From: Stieleria magnilauensis
Lineage (GTDB): Bacteria > Planctomycetota > Planctomycetia > Pirellulales > Pirellulaceae
NCBI GenBank assembly: GCA_007753675.1
Contig: CP036432.1
Span: 9,519,381 to 9,583,380, forward strand
Direction of reading: 5' to 3'
Length of the DNA: 64,000 nucleotides
Of this stretch, positions 62,514-64,000 are shown in pieces. The notes beneath the pieces are model-generated. The model saw only the letters and a list, made by a program, of their open reading frames with translations, did no database searches and was not told where the DNA came from. A program made the translations under genes and the position numbers. Position 1 is the first letter of the stretch, and every line of letters begins with the position of its first letter.

Positions 62514-62851
62514 GGCTCTACCGCAGCTCAACATTCGGGTAGTGGACGAGGCGACGAGTCCGCTGTAGACGAGCCCGCTGTAGTCGGCAGATTGGCCAGG
62601 ACTCGTCGCCTCGTCCACTACCGCCGACCCAAAAACCAAGGTGCGGATCACCCTTCGGGCCGTTTGGATTTTGGTACCTGCCTCCTTTTCCGCTCGCGCT
62701 TCGTTTGGACGGTTGCGGTGTCAACCGGCCGTTGAACCCGCTATAGTGGAGTGGTCGTGCGATATGCGATCCGGGCGAATTTCCCGGCGGGATCGTGGTC
62801 TTTGCGACCACAACCTCCTGCCCTCAAGCTGCTGACCACAAGTCTGTTCTC
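62514..62851. other. Intergenic region with perfect inverted repeat
   Basis: About 340 bp, no gene. Contains the 24-bp inverted repeat at 62538-62622. The promoter of the PP2C gene is expected near 62740-62830; not identified. Confidence 0.5.
62538..62622. terminator. 24-bp perfect inverted repeat after mscS-type gene
   Basis: GGTAGTGGACGAGGCGACGAG... (62538-62561) and its exact reverse complement (62599-62622), 24 bp each, loop 37 nt. It begins 25 bp after the stop of the MscS gene. Likely a transcription end or a member of a dispersed repeat; no T-run. Confidence 0.65.
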
Positions 62852-64000
62852 ATGGTGATCGTCGCAACGGCAATCAGTGACAAGGGATTGAAACGCGACG
62901 GAAACGAAGATCAGTACCTGATCGACGAGAGCCTGGGGTTGTACGTCGTTTGCGACGGGATGGGCGGCCATGCGGCCGGCGAAGTGGCGGCCGAGCGGGC
63001 GATCGAGTTTGCGTCGGAACATCTGTCCAAAAACCGCGATCTGATCCATTCGGCCGGCGAGTCGCCCGACGGGGTGTTCCGAGTGTTGAAGGTCGTCGAA
63101 GAAGCCGTCCAGCAGGCGAGCCAGGGGCTCAATCAACTGGCCCGGGCCACCCCGGACTATGCCGGCATGGGGACCACGCTGACCCTGTTGGTCGTCGTCG
63201 AGGACAAAGGGGTGATGGCCCACGTCGGCGACTCGCGGCTGTATTTATTTCGACAAACCGAAGTCCATCAACTCAGCAGCGACCACACGTTGGCCAATGA
63301 GCTGTTTCTATCCGGGGACCTGACCCGAGAAGAAGCCTGCAACAGCCGCTATCGACACGTCCTGACCCGCAGCATCGGTCCGCACGAATACGTCGACGTG
63401 GATACCTTGCTGTTTGATTTGATTCCCGGCGACCGCCTGTTGCTCTGCTCCGACGGGCTGAGCAACTATTTCGAGAACACGTCGTGCGTCGCCGAATTCA
63501 TGTCCGAACCGGACATCATCACGCAACCCGACAAGCTGGTGGAGTTTGCCAAGGAATCCGGCGGTGCCGACAACATCACCGCGATCGTGGTCGAAGTCCA
63601 AGGCGAGGCAACCGATCACCCGGCCGCGGATGTTCAAAAGAAGATTGAATGCCTGCAGAGCCTGTTCTTGTGCAAGAAGCTTTCCGTTCGCCGCCTGATG
63701 CACCTGGCTTCGATCACCAAGACGATCCAGTGCGCCGCGGGCAAAGAGTTGATTTCCATGGATGCCGGCGTGCCCGGTCTGTACGTCGTCCTGGACGGTG
63801 GATTTCGCGTGATCGACGACGATGTGATCGAAGGGGAACTTGGACCGGGCGACTATTTTGGTGAAGCGTCCTTGTTGACCGAGGTCCGGTCATCGGCATC
63901 GCTTGTCGCCATCGAACCGTCGCGGGTGCTCGTGATCAGCCGCAAGGAATTCGGAAAGCTGACGCGTCGGCTGCCACGGTTAGGCAACGTGATGCTGCGT
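62852..64000 (+). CDS. PP2C-type protein phosphatase fused to cyclic-nucleotide-binding-like domain, 3' end outside window
   Basis: At least 383 residues from ATG 62852; no stop before the window end. PP2C motifs: KRDGNEDQYLID, VVCDGMGGHAAGE, YAGMGTTLTLL, HVGDSRLYLFR, LLLCSDGLSNYF and GGADNITAIVV, with the metal-binding aspartates in place. A linker with a Cys/Leu-rich stretch follows, then a domain with GDYFGEASLLTEV and residues like those of CRP/CAP-type cyclic-nucleotide folds (~275-383). It probably dephosphorylates Ser/Thr kinase targets in response to a small molecule; the ligand is not known. Confidence 0.9.
   Translation, partial: MVIVATAISDKGLKRDGNEDQYLIDESLGLYVVCDGMGGHAAGEVAAERAIEFASEHLSKNRDLIHSAGESPDGVFRVLKVVEEAVQQASQGLNQLARATPDYAGMGTTLTLLVVVEDKGVMAHVGDSRLYLFRQTEVHQLSSDHTLANELFLSGDLTREEACNSRYRHVLTRSIGPHEYVDVDTLLFDLIPGDRLLLCSDGLSNYFENTSCVAEFMSEPDIITQPDKLVEFAKESGGADNITAIVVEVQGEATDHPAADVQKKIECLQSLFLCKKLSVRRLMHLASITKTIQCAAGKELISMDAGVPGLYVVLDGGFRVIDDDVIEGELGPGDYFGEASLLTEVRSSASLVAIEPSRVLVISRKEFGKLTRRLPRLGNVMLR

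Overview
The window looks like chromosomal DNA of a planctomycete, most likely a member of the Pirellulaceae (Rhodopirellula/Stieleria/Rubripirellula-like). The evidence is: two sets of DUF1549/DUF1553 and DUF1501 genes, planctomycete-type cytochrome domains (PSCyt1-like), a one-module formylglycine sulfatase, Tat-exported Gfo/Idh/MocA oxidoreductases, a PEP-CTERM protein, several Ser/Thr kinases, high GC with few clear Shine-Dalgarno sites, and many palindromic intergenic repeats. This assignment is inference from gene content; no rRNA or other marker is in the window, and no tRNA or CRISPR array was seen.

Layout. 1-2123: nrfHA, periplasmic nitrite reduction to ammonium (nrfH runs off the left edge). 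2412-3746: secreted beta-propeller glycosidase-like protein. 5804-3848 (minus): DUF2157 and GDYXXLXY membrane pair. 5805-6782: non-coding, with a 130-bp MITE-like element. 9856-6783 (minus): MacA-like adaptor and MacB-like permease. 10466-16194: signalling island (receiver-HATPase protein, multi-domain hybrid histidine kinase, PAS-bearing Ser/Thr kinase). 16468-18165: Kef-like antiporter with CBS domains. 18511-27066: first planctomycete surface/cytochrome operon (DUF1549/DUF1553, DUF1501, PPC-type secreted protein, cytochrome-coiled coil-WD40 protein). 27240-28949: IS1182-type transposase. 29441-37782: second such operon (DUF1549/DUF1553, PPC protein, DUF1501) plus two Gfo/Idh/MocA oxidoreductases. 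37874-46545: PEP-CTERM protein, sialidase-like/esterase fusion, BNR-4 protein, sulfatase, DMF-amidase-like protein, which suggests polysaccharide or organic-matter use. 46850-49385: TlpA-like redoxin and a membrane Ser/Thr kinase. 50080-51294: ThrE-type exporter. 51804-54962: IS110-type transposase gene split by an IS3-type element. 55358-62513: two divergent giant MscS-family channels. 62852-64000: PP2C phosphatase fused to a cyclic-nucleotide-binding-like domain, cut by the right edge.

How the parts fit. Most multi-gene units show stop/start overlaps (8105, 22100, 24088, 33905, 36697), so they are probably operons. The two DUF1549/DUF1553-DUF1501-PPC modules are paralogous and lie on either side of the IS1182 copy; their biochemical role is not established. 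The most unusual non-coding content is a set of dispersed palindromes (two hairpins with matching arms and different loops, a 130-bp element with 13-bp inverted ends, a 235-bp tandem duplication full of palindromes, and a 16/17-bp minisatellite). One of these palindromes sits inside the reading frame at the start of a secreted-protein gene. All comparisons were made by eye; no database search was possible.
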